From Paenibacillus sp. DMB5 (GTDB lineage: Bacteria; Bacillota; Bacilli; Paenibacillales; Paenibacillaceae): DNA of 64,000 bases. Shown here in pieces: positions 45,568 through 54,600 of the stretch. Each line of letters opens with the position of its first letter. Positions within the stretch are counted from its first letter, which is position 1. The stretch is from NCBI RefSeq assembly GCF_001517085.1, contig NZ_LRAC01000155.1, positions 1-64,000 on the forward strand. Reading direction: 5' to 3'. The position numbers and the translations under genes are program-made. The notes below the pieces were generated by a model that made no database searches, was not told the origin of the DNA, and worked only from the letters and a program-made list of their open reading frames with translations.

Positions 45568-46446
45568 GTGGAAATTGTGGATCGTAACGGACTTACGGAG
45601 CGCGCGTTTTTGGAGCAATACCGGGCAGGGGATTATGAGCGGCCTTCGGTGGCAGCGGATATGGTGATTTTTGCGGTAGCGGATGCTGACCAGGGTGAAG
45701 ATAGCGGTTTTCCGGAAAAAGAGCTGCGCCTCCTGCTCATCCGCCGGGGAGGGCATCCCTTTCTCGGGAAATGGGCGCTGCCGGGCGGCTTTGTCCAGCC
45801 GGACGAGACGGCAGACCAGGCTGCTGCGCGGGAGCTGAGCGAGGAGACCGGCTTGAACGATGTCTATCTGGAGCAGCTGGGAGTCTTCTCTGATGTCGGG
45901 AGGGACCCGCGCACCTGGGTGATAAGCTGCAGCTATATGGCGCTGGTCAGCAGCGGGCGGCTGCAGGTGCAGGCAGGTGATGATGCCCAGGATGCTGCCT
46001 GGTTCAAGCTGAGCTACCGCCAGCTGGCGGAGCATAAGGAGCAGCTGGATAAAGGATACGTTCAAGCATGGACGTATGAGCTTAAACTCAGTAACGGAGG
46101 GGAAGAGCTGAAGGCTGTTATAAGCCGGACTGTTACGGCCAGGCTGCATTCGAAGTCTGTTGCCTACTCTGTACAATTGAATGACGGCCTCGCCTTTGAC
46201 CATGCGAAGATCATTGCCTGTGCCATTGAACGGCTGCGGAAGCAGACGCTGGACAGCGATATCGCGCTGCACCTGATGCCGGAGCAGTTTACCTTGCCGG
46301 AGCTGCAGCAGGTGTATGAAGGAATATTGGGCGAGAAGCTGCCGGTGGGTGAGTTTGAGCGCAGGGTGGAGGGAATGGTTGTTGAGACGGGGGAGTATTC
46401 GCATGATGCGGGACAAGTCTGTTTTCACGTTCGAAAGGAGTTTTAG
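45568..46446 (+). CDS. nrtR: NUDIX-domain regulator, NrtR-like
   Basis: A protein of about 292 residues. The NUDIX domain (about 25-155) has a full box, GGFVQPDETADQAAARELSEETGL with the GX5EX7REUXEEXGU pattern, so ADP-ribose binding or hydrolysis is possible. The C-terminal winged helix (about 205-290) has FTLPELQQVYEGILGEKLPVGEFERRV, as in NrtR regulators of NAD metabolism. GTG at 45568 has GAGGGGG upstream; ATG at 45547 is the alternative. Position after pnuC-nadR strongly supports the NrtR role. Confidence 0.88.
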   Translation: MEIVDRNGLTERAFLEQYRAGDYERPSVAADMVIFAVADADQGEDSGFPEKELRLLLIRRGGHPFLGKWALPGGFVQPDETADQAAARELSEETGLNDVYLEQLGVFSDVGRDPRTWVISCSYMALVSSGRLQVQAGDDAQDAAWFKLSYRQLAEHKEQLDKGYVQAWTYELKLSNGGEELKAVISRTVTARLHSKSVAYSVQLNDGLAFDHAKIIACAIERLRKQTLDSDIALHLMPEQFTLPELQQVYEGILGEKLPVGEFERRVEGMVVETGEYSHDAGQVCFHVRKEF

Positions 46447-46466
46447 TCTGAGATAATGGATGACAA

Positions 46467-46488
46467 AGCCCCTCATCCCAGAGGGGCT
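46467..46488. terminator. Hairpin after nrtR, weak terminator
   Basis: AGCCCCTC and GAGGGGCT form an 8-bp perfect stem with a 6-base loop. No T-run follows on the plus strand; the minus strand has a short one. Confidence 0.45.
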
Positions 46489-46646
46489 GAAAAGCCGAAA
46501 CCCTCAGTTAAAGCGGAGAATCAGCTCAGGATAAGATCATGTAAACTCTCTAATGTAAATGTTAACCATAAAATATGAGAATAAGGATTTTCCTATGAGT
46601 GAATTACTGTTCTTGATTCAAGACTTGTGGTATTATTTACCTCATA

Positions 46647-46663
46647 ACCGACAGACAGTCGGT
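46647..46663. promoter_or_regulatory. TetR-type operator upstream of the TetR gene
   Basis: ACCGAC-AGACA-GTCGGT is a perfect 6-5-6 palindrome, extended by an overlapping AGAC/GTCT pair. It lies 46 bp before the TetR start, where autorepression sites are usual. Confidence 0.65.
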
Positions 46664-46708
46664 CTGTTAACAGCTTGAATGTAACTACCACCCCATAAGG
46701 AGCCAACC

Positions 46709-47374
46709 ATGAGAATCGTAAAAGAAGCGGAAGCGCGCAGAAATGAAATCCTCGATGCCGCCGATGAGCTGTTCGGGCAGAAGGGGTTCGACGGAACGAG
46801 CACCAACGATATTTTAAACAAGGTCGGGATCGCCCGGGGGACGCTGTATCATCATTTCAAATCCAAAGAGGATATTATGGATGCGCTGATTGAGCGCTTC
46901 AGCAGCAAGATGCTGGGGGCGGCGCAGGCCATTGCCCTGGACACCACTATTCCCGTGGTCGAACGGATACTCCGTGCCGTTATGGCCATGAACATCAGCA
47001 GCGGTAACGGCGGGGAGAGCAGTAAGGAAATTATGGAGCATATCCACCGGCCGCAAAATGCGCTGATGCACCAGAAGATCCAGAAAATCATTGTTAACGG
47101 CGTGCCGCCCATCCTGACCCCCATCGTCCGTGAAGGAATCGAGCAGGGGATATTTAATACTCCGTACCCGTATGAGAGCATGGAGATGATCATCATTTAT
47201 GCGAACACCATTTTTGATGAGGAGATGGTTGAGATGAACGAAGAGGTGCGCATGTCGCGCATTCTGGCCTTTATTGCCAATGTGGAACGGCTGCTCGGGG
47301 CGGAGGAAGGAAGCCTGATAAGTGTAATGCAGGCTTTCGGCGGTAACGGGGGAGATGAGCGGGGCAATGAGTAA
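46709..47374 (+). CDS. TetR family transcriptional regulator
   Basis: A 221-residue repressor. The helix-turn-helix (about 8-55) reads RRNEILDAADELFGQKGFDGTSTNDILNKVGIARGTLYHHFKSKEDIMDALIERF. The remaining helices form the ligand pocket. AAGGAGCC precedes the ATG. It leads an operon with an MFS transporter and an ABC permease/ATPase and overlaps the MFS start. Release by an exported toxic compound is the expected control; the compound is unknown. Confidence 0.9.
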   Translation: MRIVKEAEARRNEILDAADELFGQKGFDGTSTNDILNKVGIARGTLYHHFKSKEDIMDALIERFSSKMLGAAQAIALDTTIPVVERILRAVMAMNISSGNGGESSKEIMEHIHRPQNALMHQKIQKIIVNGVPPILTPIVREGIEQGIFNTPYPYESMEMIIIYANTIFDEEMVEMNEEVRMSRILAFIANVERLLGAEEGSLISVMQAFGGNGGDERGNE

Positions 47375-48664
47375 TCCGCAAAAAGCCTTTGGAAAATTTC
47401 TGCTGCTGTGGTCAGGACAGCTGATTTCGGCGGTTGGCAGCGGGCTTACGGCGTTCGGACTGGGGGTTTACCTGTACCAGCAGACCGGGCAGGCATCTGC
47501 GATGGCCCTGGTCACTCTGCTTGCCTTCATGCCCTCCCTCTTGTTAAGTCCTGTTGCCGGCGTGCTCGCGGACCGCTATGACCGGAGATTATTAATGATG
47601 CTGGGCGACAGTCTGTCCGCTACCGGACTCATCTACATTCTGATCTGCCTGCTTAGCGGGGGAGCGGAGCTATGGCAGATCTGCCTGGGAGTGACTGTAA
47701 GCTCTGTGTTCTCCTCACTGCTTGATCCGGCCTATAAGGCTACAGTGACAGATTTGCTGACGGAGGAGCAATATACCAGAGCGAGCGGGTTCGTCCAGGT
47801 GGCCGGTTCGGCCAAATACCTCATCTCCCCGGCGCTTGCCGGCTATCTGCTTCTGGTGTCGGATGTGAAGCTGCTGCTGGTCATCGACATCTGCACTTTT
47901 TTTGTTACCGTTGCTTCAACGCTTGCTGTACGCAGGGGGCTTCCTTCCAAACCGGCAGAGCAGACAGGGTCCTTTATCCGTGAGCTAAAAGAGGGCTGGA
48001 ACGCAGTTTCCGCAAGCAGAGGCGTGCTTTTACTGGTTATCATGACATCCGTAATGACCTTTTGTCTTGGATTCATCGAGACGCTGTCGATGCCGATGAT
48101 TCTGGCTTTTGCCGATAGCGCTGCACTGGGTACGCTTGAAACTGTTATTGCACTAGGGATGCTGGCATCCAGTATAGTCATCGGGATTCTCCCGCTCAAA
48201 AAAGGCTTTGTGAAGATTCTGGCGCTGTCCCTGTTCTGCGGAGGGCTCTGTATGGCTGTATTCGGACTCCGGGAGAATGTGGTTCTGCTCGGGATTTCCG
48301 GATTTGTCTTTTTTGCTACCCTGCCGTTTGCCAATACCAGCCTGGATTATCTGCTTCGTACCAACATCAGCAATGCCGTGCAGGGACGGGCCTGGTCACT
48401 GATCGGGTTAGTCTCCAGCTGGGTTTTATAGCTGCATATATGCTGTCCGGGGTACTTGCGGATCATGTGTTTACTCCGCTCCTTAGTGATGGCGGACTGC
48501 TTGCGGGCAGTGTGGGCCGGATAACCGGTACAGGAAGCGGACGGGGAATCGGCCTTCTGATCATCCTCGCCGGGCTGCTGCTGAGTGCGGCTGCGGTTAT
48601 TCTGTATAACCTGAAATCCATTAAAAGGCTGGACTCCGGAGGTGACCTATGTACTACAGGATAA
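47367..48664 (+). pseudogene. MFS transporter, frameshifted
   Basis: A drug-type major facilitator of about 432 residues. The intact first frame covers about ten helices, with GVLADRYDRRLLMMLGD (the MFS loop 2-3 signature). It stops after GRAWSLIGLVSS, while the other frame reads QLGFIAAYMLSGVLADHVFTPLL to 48664. A single C missing at 48415-48416 joins them. Start at 47367 (MSNPQKAF) or 47355. The end overlaps the next gene by 16 bp. Confidence 0.85.
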
Positions 48665-50967
48665 TCCGGGGCGACATGCGCGCCGGCAAGCTGATTGCAA
48701 TGACCACGCTATTGTTCGTTACCGCTGCCGCTATGCTTGTTTCCCTGTCGGCCATTCTGACCGTGAATCTTACGGGGGCTATTGATACGCTGATGACGCA
48801 GGCGAAAACGCCGCATTTTCTGCAGATGCATTCAGGAGAGCTGGACCGGGCGCGGTTTACAGCTTTTGCCGGGCAGAACACCAAGGTTGAAGCTTATCAG
48901 GTGCTTGAATTTGTAAATGTGGAGAATGCGCAGATTGTCATCGGCGGCAAGTCGCTGGCGGACAATGTCCAGGACAACGGGTTCAGCACACAGAGCGGCA
49001 AATTTGACTACCTGCTGGGCCTGGACGGGAAGGTGATCACGCCGGCTGAAGGTGAGCTGTATGTGCCAATCGCCTATTTGAAGGACGGAACCGCGAAGGC
49101 CGGAGATACTGCTGTGATTGCCGGAAAAGAACTGACCGTGGCCGGGTTTCTCCGCGATTCCCAGATGAACTCGCTGCTGGCCTCCTCCAAACGATTTCTC
49201 GTCAGCGAACATGATTACGCCGCTATTCAATCCTCAGGGATTACGGAGTATCTGATTGAGTTCAGGCTAAAGGAGTTATCCATGCTTGGCGACTTTAAGA
49301 ATGATTACACCTCGGCAGAACTTGAAGCGAACGGCCCCACGATTACCTATCCTCTTTTCAAAATGCTCAATGCCATGTCCGACGGGCTGATGATTGCCAT
49401 TATCCTGCTGGTAAGCGTGCTTGTTGTAGCTATTGCCTTTATGTGTATCCGGTTCACATTACTTGCAACTATCGAGCGGGATACCCGTGAAATCGGCGTC
49501 ATGAAAGCGATTGGACTTCGCGTATCGGACATCAAGAAGCTGTATCTCGCCAAATACGCGGGCATTGCTGCCCTCGGCTGTGTACTGGGATATACCCTTT
49601 CGCTCGTGTTCAGGAGCTTGCTGCTGGACAATATCCGGCTGTACATGGGGGGAAACGAAAAAGCGTCTTTGACCCTGCTGCTTGGACTGGCCGGAGTCGT
49701 GCTTGTGTTCCTTGCCGTTACCGGCTATGTGAACGGGGTGCTGGGACGTTTTCGCAGAATTTCTGCGGCAGAAGCAGTACGGTTCGGCACTGCGCAGGAC
49801 AAATCAGGCGGAGCAAAGCAGCTGCGGCTGAGTGCGAACAGGCTGCTGAATACGAATGTTTTTCTCGGAGTCAAGGATGTGCTTGCCAGGAAAAGCCTGT
49901 ATGCGACCATGCTTGCTGTGATCATCATTGCATCATTCGTTATCACTGTACCCCGGAACCTTTACAACACGATTTCTGCCAAAAGCTTCATCACCTATAT
50001 GGGTGTAGGCAACAGCGATCTGCGTCTGGACATCCAGCAGACGGACAATATCGCCGCCAAAGCAGCAGAAGTGGCTGCGGTTATGGAGAAGGACCCTTCG
50101 ATCTCCCGGTATGCCGTGCTTGCAACAGAGAGCTTTACCGCTTTGAGGGAGGACGGCACGGAGGAAAGGCTCAAGATTGAGCTTGGCGACCATTCCATTT
50201 TCCCGGTGGAATATGCTAAGGGCAGAGCGCCTGCGGCTGACGATGAAATCGCCCTGTCCGTGATGAACGCGGATGAGCTCGGCAAACATCCTGGCGATGT
50301 CATTACGCTGAAGACCGGCGGGCAGACGCTGGAGCTGACGGTATGCGGCATTTACTCGGACGTTACCAATGGCGGAAAGACGGCCAAGGCCGCTTTTGTC
50401 AGCCAGTCTGCAGAGGTGATGTGGTCCGTTATTTATGCGGAGCTTGATGATAAGACGCATGTCAGCAGCAAAGCGGGGGAGTATGCGGACCGGTTCTCTT
50501 TTGCCAAAGTATCCGGTGTTGATGAGTACGTTACGAAGACCTTCGGCTCGACCATAAGCTCAGTCGGTACGGCCTCCCGCATTGCCGTTGTTATGATGCT
50601 GGTGATCAGCGTACTGGTTACGGTGCTGTTCATACGGCTGCTTGTAGCTAAAGACCGGTATCTCATCGCCGTCATGAAGTCGCTCGGGTTTACTGACGGA
50701 GACCTCAGGGTGCAGTATTTTGCGCGTGCGGCAGCTGTGCTAGTAATTGGAATTGTACTCGGGACAGCTCTGGCCAACACACTCGGCGAGGGGCTGTCGG
50801 GTGCGCTTATCCGCTCGTTCGGCGCAGCCTCGTTCCAGTTCGTGGTCGATCCGCTTGCGGGATACCTGCTCAGTCCGCTGCTGCTGGCCGGCACGGTGCT
50901 CATTGCAACTATAATCGGTACAGCGGGTACGGGGCAGATCACCATATCCGGCTATATTAAGGAGTAG
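48649..50967 (+). CDS. ABC transporter permease, FtsX type
   Basis: A 772-residue permease with two FtsX domains. The first membrane helix is at about 15-40, followed by an extracytoplasmic domain, helices at about 245-370 (with IERDTREIGVMKAIGLRVSDIKKLY), a second extracytoplasmic domain and a second FtsX unit at about 640-770 (LIAVMKSLGFTDGDLRVQYFARA). This is the long-form permease that partners a separate ATPase. GGAGG precedes the start. The ATPase gene follows by 9 bp. Confidence 0.9.
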   Translation: MYYRIIRGDMRAGKLIAMTTLLFVTAAAMLVSLSAILTVNLTGAIDTLMTQAKTPHFLQMHSGELDRARFTAFAGQNTKVEAYQVLEFVNVENAQIVIGGKSLADNVQDNGFSTQSGKFDYLLGLDGKVITPAEGELYVPIAYLKDGTAKAGDTAVIAGKELTVAGFLRDSQMNSLLASSKRFLVSEHDYAAIQSSGITEYLIEFRLKELSMLGDFKNDYTSAELEANGPTITYPLFKMLNAMSDGLMIAIILLVSVLVVAIAFMCIRFTLLATIERDTREIGVMKAIGLRVSDIKKLYLAKYAGIAALGCVLGYTLSLVFRSLLLDNIRLYMGGNEKASLTLLLGLAGVVLVFLAVTGYVNGVLGRFRRISAAEAVRFGTAQDKSGGAKQLRLSANRLLNTNVFLGVKDVLARKSLYATMLAVIIIASFVITVPRNLYNTISAKSFITYMGVGNSDLRLDIQQTDNIAAKAAEVAAVMEKDPSISRYAVLATESFTALREDGTEERLKIELGDHSIFPVEYAKGRAPAADDEIALSVMNADELGKHPGDVITLKTGGQTLELTVCGIYSDVTNGGKTAKAAFVSQSAEVMWSVIYAELDDKTHVSSKAGEYADRFSFAKVSGVDEYVTKTFGSTISSVGTASRIAVVMMLVISVLVTVLFIRLLVAKDRYLIAVMKSLGFTDGDLRVQYFARAAAVLVIGIVLGTALANTLGEGLSGALIRSFGAASFQFVVDPLAGYLLSPLLLAGTVLIATIIGTAGTGQITISGYIKE

Positions 50968-50976
50968 ATCAGGAAC

Positions 50977-51735
50977 ATGAAGAAGATTATAGCAGCTGAC
51001 CATATCGAAAAGGTCTACGGCCAGGGCGGAGAACGCCGCAAGGTGCTTAACGGAGTATCTGTGAGCATTAACGAGGGGGAGTTCGTGTCGGTGATGGGTC
51101 CTTCCGGCTCGGGCAAGTCGACGCTGCTGTTTGCGGTGAGCGGAATGGACACGGTGGACGGCGGGCGGGTGTTTTTTGACGGCAGGGAGCTTGGGGTACT
51201 TCAAGAGAATGAGCTTGCTGACCTGCGCCGGAGACGAATGGGCTTTGTGTTCCAGCAGCCGACGCTGCTGAAGAACATGAACCTGCTGGATAATATTATT
51301 CTTCCGGCGATGCGTGATCATAGAAAGAACGTGAAGAAGATTACGGAGCGGGCGATAGTCCTTATGAAAAAGACGGGCATTGGAGGCCTTGAAAAGCGGG
51401 ACATCACCCAGGTATCCGGCGGCCAACTGCAGCGGGCAGGCATTTGCCGGGCGCTGCTGGGCGGTCCGCAGATCCTTTTTGGCGACGAGCCGACCGGAGC
51501 GCTGAACCAGGAGGCAGCCGAGGGCATCATGAGCCTGTTTGCCGAAATCAATGAGGCCGGGACTGCGGTAATGCTGGTCACCCATGACGCCAGAATTGCC
51601 GCCAGGACGGAGCGCATTCTGTTCATGTGCGACGGACAAATCGTAAGCGAACTGCGGCTGCCGAAGTTCAGGGAAGCGGGGCTCGGGGAGCGGATGGAGC
51701 GGGTTGTGACGCGGATGCGGGAGCTGGGGATATAG
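50977..51735 (+). CDS. ABC transporter ATP-binding protein, LolD/MacB-like
   Basis: A 252-residue ATPase. Walker A GPSGSGKST, signature QVSGGQLQRAGICRAL, Walker B ILFGDEPTGALN, H-loop VTHDARIA. The final Walker B-D-loop residue reads N instead of the common D of TGALD, a tolerated change. It partners the preceding permease. No good SD is visible beyond AGGAACATG spacing, so translational coupling is likely. Confidence 0.9.
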   Translation: MKKIIAADHIEKVYGQGGERRKVLNGVSVSINEGEFVSVMGPSGSGKSTLLFAVSGMDTVDGGRVFFDGRELGVLQENELADLRRRRMGFVFQQPTLLKNMNLLDNIILPAMRDHRKNVKKITERAIVLMKKTGIGGLEKRDITQVSGGQLQRAGICRALLGGPQILFGDEPTGALNQEAAEGIMSLFAEINEAGTAVMLVTHDARIAARTERILFMCDGQIVSELRLPKFREAGLGERMERVVTRMRELGI

Positions 51736-51742
51736 ACAAATG

Positions 51743-51790
51743 AAAGGACCCTTCATTCTGAAAAAAGAGTGGAGGGTCTTTGGTTTTTAT
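51743..51790 (+). terminator. Terminator of the efflux operon
   Basis: AAAGGACCCT and AGGGTCTTT form an imperfect stem around a long A-rich loop, followed by GGTTTTT. The next gene's extended open frame runs through it, supporting a later start for that gene. Confidence 0.7.
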
Positions 51791-51844
51791 GTGATATATT
51801 GGATTTGTTCTATTAGAATCTACATTGCGGAATGGGGCCGTTAT

Positions 51845-53323
51845 ATGCCGTTATTTAATGAAAATGGAGAGTGTAGTCTGATCGAAGCTTTGAAAACGTA
51901 CATACCGGAGGTTGAGGAGCTGTTGAATCCGGGAGTCGATGAAGTGCAAATCATGGAGGCCGAGAAAGAAATCGGGTTCCCGTTTCCGGATGACTTTAGA
52001 AAACTGTATATGAAGCATAACGGCGAGGGAGATCAGGTCATGGGCGTCATGGCCGGATTTACCTGGCAGAGTTTGCCGAGTGGTAATAATTGGGGAAATC
52101 AGAATCTGAATATCGTCTCCGGTAAACCGGATGCAATAAAAGAGGGAGGATACAGAAAAGGCTGGGTCCCGTTTGCAGATGATGGCGGCGGGTCGGTTCT
52201 TATTATGGATTTGGAACCCGGAGTAAAAGGAAGCTATAGTCAGGTAATCTCGTTAGACCGTAATACCAACGTCTCCTACGTTATTGCCGAGAGCTTCGGT
52301 GAGTTTGTTGAATCCATCGTCTCCCAGCTCCGAACAGGTGAGCTGGAACCGATGGAAATGGAGGATGTGATCTATGTTCACCGGAAGCGGGGACATTTGT
52401 TTGACGATTTGCTGGCGCTGACCCATATGGAGAACGAACAGAACAATCCCATTGCCGTTAGCGGATACTGGGCGGAGCATTTTGCAGATAACCTTGAAGA
52501 TGGCTGTATTTCTACGGAAACGTTGAACAAACAGAAAATGATCTTTATCCGGCCTGAATTGGCGGAAAAACACGGGACAGTGTCTTTGGAGCTTTTGACG
52601 CGTATGCCTAACCTTAAGGAGCTTATTATCCACGCCAAGGAAATTGAAAGCTACGATGTGCTTAAGCGGCTGAATGGATTAACAAAGGTTGTTATGGGCG
52701 GTGCTTCGTTCACAGACTCTGATCTGAAATACCTGAGTTATTTGGAGGATTTAAGGGATTTATCACTGACAAGACTCTCATTGAAGGATTTAAGCATACT
52801 GAAGGATATCCCGAAATTAAAATCTCTCAGATTATATAAAATAGATTCAATTGACAGCAGCACTATTGGAGCTCTGGTAAACTTGACCGAGTTAAGCCTG
52901 GAGGAATTAACAGCTGGGGATTTAAGCTATATCTCCAACCTTACGAAGCTGAAAAAGCTGGAGCTCAAAAAGGTGACGATCCCAGGCTTTGCATTTATGA
53001 AGGATCTGAAGAATCTTGCTATTTTCAGAACAGACGGCCGGGCAGAGGATGAATCAGACATGGCCGCCCTGGGAGAGCTGCGCAAGCTTGAGGAGTTTAC
53101 CTATCCGGTTGGCGATTTATCCATTTTCGCAAATTGCCTGAGTCTGCGGGAAGTCGGTGTAGATGCATCAAGATACAGCGGGCTGGCAGAGCTTGTAAGG
53201 TGTAATATTAGAGGAATCAAGGTGTTTGAGGCAAGCTCAGAGGAGCATGCAAAGTCTGTGGTTGCAGCGTTCAGTAAATATTTTAACCTTGGGTCTTACG
53301 GGTGGTCGGTAACGTGGGAATGA
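51845..53323 (+). CDS. SUKH (SMI1/KNR4) domain protein with leucine-rich repeats
   Basis: A protein of about 492 residues. The SMI1/KNR4 (SUKH) domain (about 15-165) has EIMEAEKEIGFPFPDDFRKLYMKHNGEG and GWVPFADDGGGSVLIMDLEPG. From about 250 to 450 come leucine-rich repeats of about 22 residues (LTKVVMGG.., LEDLRDLSLTRLSLKDLS..). SUKH proteins are best known as immunity proteins to contact toxins and as cell-wall regulators in fungi; LRRs add a protein-binding surface. No toxin gene is next to it. Start chosen at MPLFNEN, past the upstream terminator; ribosome site weak. Confidence 0.8.
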   Translation: MPLFNENGECSLIEALKTYIPEVEELLNPGVDEVQIMEAEKEIGFPFPDDFRKLYMKHNGEGDQVMGVMAGFTWQSLPSGNNWGNQNLNIVSGKPDAIKEGGYRKGWVPFADDGGGSVLIMDLEPGVKGSYSQVISLDRNTNVSYVIAESFGEFVESIVSQLRTGELEPMEMEDVIYVHRKRGHLFDDLLALTHMENEQNNPIAVSGYWAEHFADNLEDGCISTETLNKQKMIFIRPELAEKHGTVSLELLTRMPNLKELIIHAKEIESYDVLKRLNGLTKVVMGGASFTDSDLKYLSYLEDLRDLSLTRLSLKDLSILKDIPKLKSLRLYKIDSIDSSTIGALVNLTELSLEELTAGDLSYISNLTKLKKLELKKVTIPGFAFMKDLKNLAIFRTDGRAEDESDMAALGELRKLEEFTYPVGDLSIFANCLSLREVGVDASRYSGLAELVRCNIRGIKVFEASSEEHAKSVVAAFSKYFNLGSYGWSVTWE

Positions 53324-53369
53324 AGGGCGGCAGAGTGTTAATAGCTGCGTTAAAAGAGGAGGCATTCTT

Positions 53370-53924
53370 GTGATCGAACTAATCCGGTATGTTATAGAAG
53401 ATATGAACAAGCAGCTTGAGCGGATTGAGAAGAGCCTGAATCTGTTAAGCGATGAGCTGGTGTGGACAAAAACGAAGGAATCCATGAACAGCATCGGCAA
53501 CCTCTGTATGCATCTGGCAGGCAATGAATATCAGAATTTTGTCAGTGCCATCGGAAACAAGCCGTTCATCCGGGAGCGGACCCGTGAATTCACAACGGAT
53601 GGAGGGATCTCCAAGGAAGAGCTGATAAGCCTGCTTCGTAATACGCGTTTACAATCGGAAGAAGTATTATCTGCTGTATCGAACGACGATTTGTCCCGCG
53701 AGGTGATTATCCGCTATGAGCAGGAGGACTGGAACCGGATGTACCGGAGTGCTGCAGGGGCCGGCGAAACTTATGATACAAGAACGATTGGCCGTCTGAT
53801 TGTCCAGGTATCCACACATTACGGCTATCACGCCGGGCAGATTGTGCTGCTTGCCAAAATGCTGCTGGACACAGATGAGCATGTCACGGGCCAATATCAT
53901 TGGAGGAAGGGGGGAACGATGTGA
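53370..53924 (+). CDS. DinB superfamily protein (DUF1572)
   Basis: A 184-residue four-helix protein of the DinB/YfiT group, starting at GTG after AGAGGAGG. The metal-ligand histidines are in LCMHLAGNEYQNF (about 50) and THYGYHAGQIVLLAKML near the C terminus. Members act as thiol-dependent metal transferases or are uncharacterised. Its stop overlaps the GTG start of the next gene (GTGA), so they are coupled. Confidence 0.85.
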   Translation: MIELIRYVIEDMNKQLERIEKSLNLLSDELVWTKTKESMNSIGNLCMHLAGNEYQNFVSAIGNKPFIRERTREFTTDGGISKEELISLLRNTRLQSEEVLSAVSNDDLSREVIIRYEQEDWNRMYRSAAGAGETYDTRTIGRLIVQVSTHYGYHAGQIVLLAKMLLDTDEHVTGQYHWRKGGTM

Positions 53925-54439
53925 TCAGACTGGAGCCGTTCGAACGCACTGATTTTAAGCAATTAATTGCCTGGATTGATTCACCGGAGTTTATGGTGCA
54001 GTGGGGAGGGAAAACGTTCAGCTACCCTTTAACGGATCAACAATTAGAGGATTATATCAACAGCAGTACACTAAGCTACCGGGTGGTGTATGAGAAGAGT
54101 AACGAAGTCATCGGACATATCAGTTTAACGCTGGACCCGTCAAATCAATCAGGAAGAATAGGAAAGGTAATCGTAGGAAACAAACATTTACAGGGGCTTG
54201 GCATCGGACAGCAGATGATCCGGCAGGTTCTGGATATCGCATTCGGACAGCTGAAGGTACACAGAGTCAGCCTTGGTGTATTTGATTTTAACCATGCGGC
54301 CATTGCCTGCTACGAGAAGTCGGGGTTTGTAAAAGAAGGCATGCTCCGGGAAGCGCGCAAAGTCGGCAGCGAGTTCTGGAATCTGTGGGAGATGGGGATT
54401 CTGGAGCAAGAATGGCTTAGCAAGAAGATAATCAAATAA
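53921..54439 (+). CDS. GNAT N-acetyltransferase
   Basis: A protein of about 173 residues starting at GTG (GGGGGG upstream). The acetyl-CoA region is VIVGNKHLQGLGIGQQMIRQVLDIAF (about 85-110), followed by FNHAAIACYEKSGFVKEGMLRE, typical of RimL-like enzymes. Coupled to the DinB-family gene; the substrate is unknown. An ATG 21 bp upstream in frame is possible but would overlap DinB further. Confidence 0.85.
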   Translation: MIRLEPFERTDFKQLIAWIDSPEFMVQWGGKTFSYPLTDQQLEDYINSSTLSYRVVYEKSNEVIGHISLTLDPSNQSGRIGKVIVGNKHLQGLGIGQQMIRQVLDIAFGQLKVHRVSLGVFDFNHAAIACYEKSGFVKEGMLREARKVGSEFWNLWEMGILEQEWLSKKIIK

Positions 54440-54469
54440 ATGAGTGAATGCTGTCTCTTGGAGCTCAAC

Positions 54470-54512
54470 AAGCCTTCCATCCTGCCTTTCCGGCAGTGAT
54501 AGAGGGCTTTTT
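54470..54512 (+). terminator. Terminator after the DinB-GNAT pair
   Basis: AAGCCTTC..CTGCC / GGCAG..GAGGGCTT form a two-part stem, followed by TTTTTG. Confidence 0.7.
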
Positions 54513-54600
54513 GTCATTACAGCAAGATTTGAAAAGTGGATCATAAGCGCCTGTGTTACTTTGGATTTAGCAAAGCAATGATTACAGCAGGCAGGAGGGG

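Noticed and set aside
45391..46476. A 361-codon minus-strand frame opposite nadR/nrtR
   Set aside because: The NUDIX box and winged helix on the plus strand are clear; the antisense peptide is Leu/His/Arg-rich noise.
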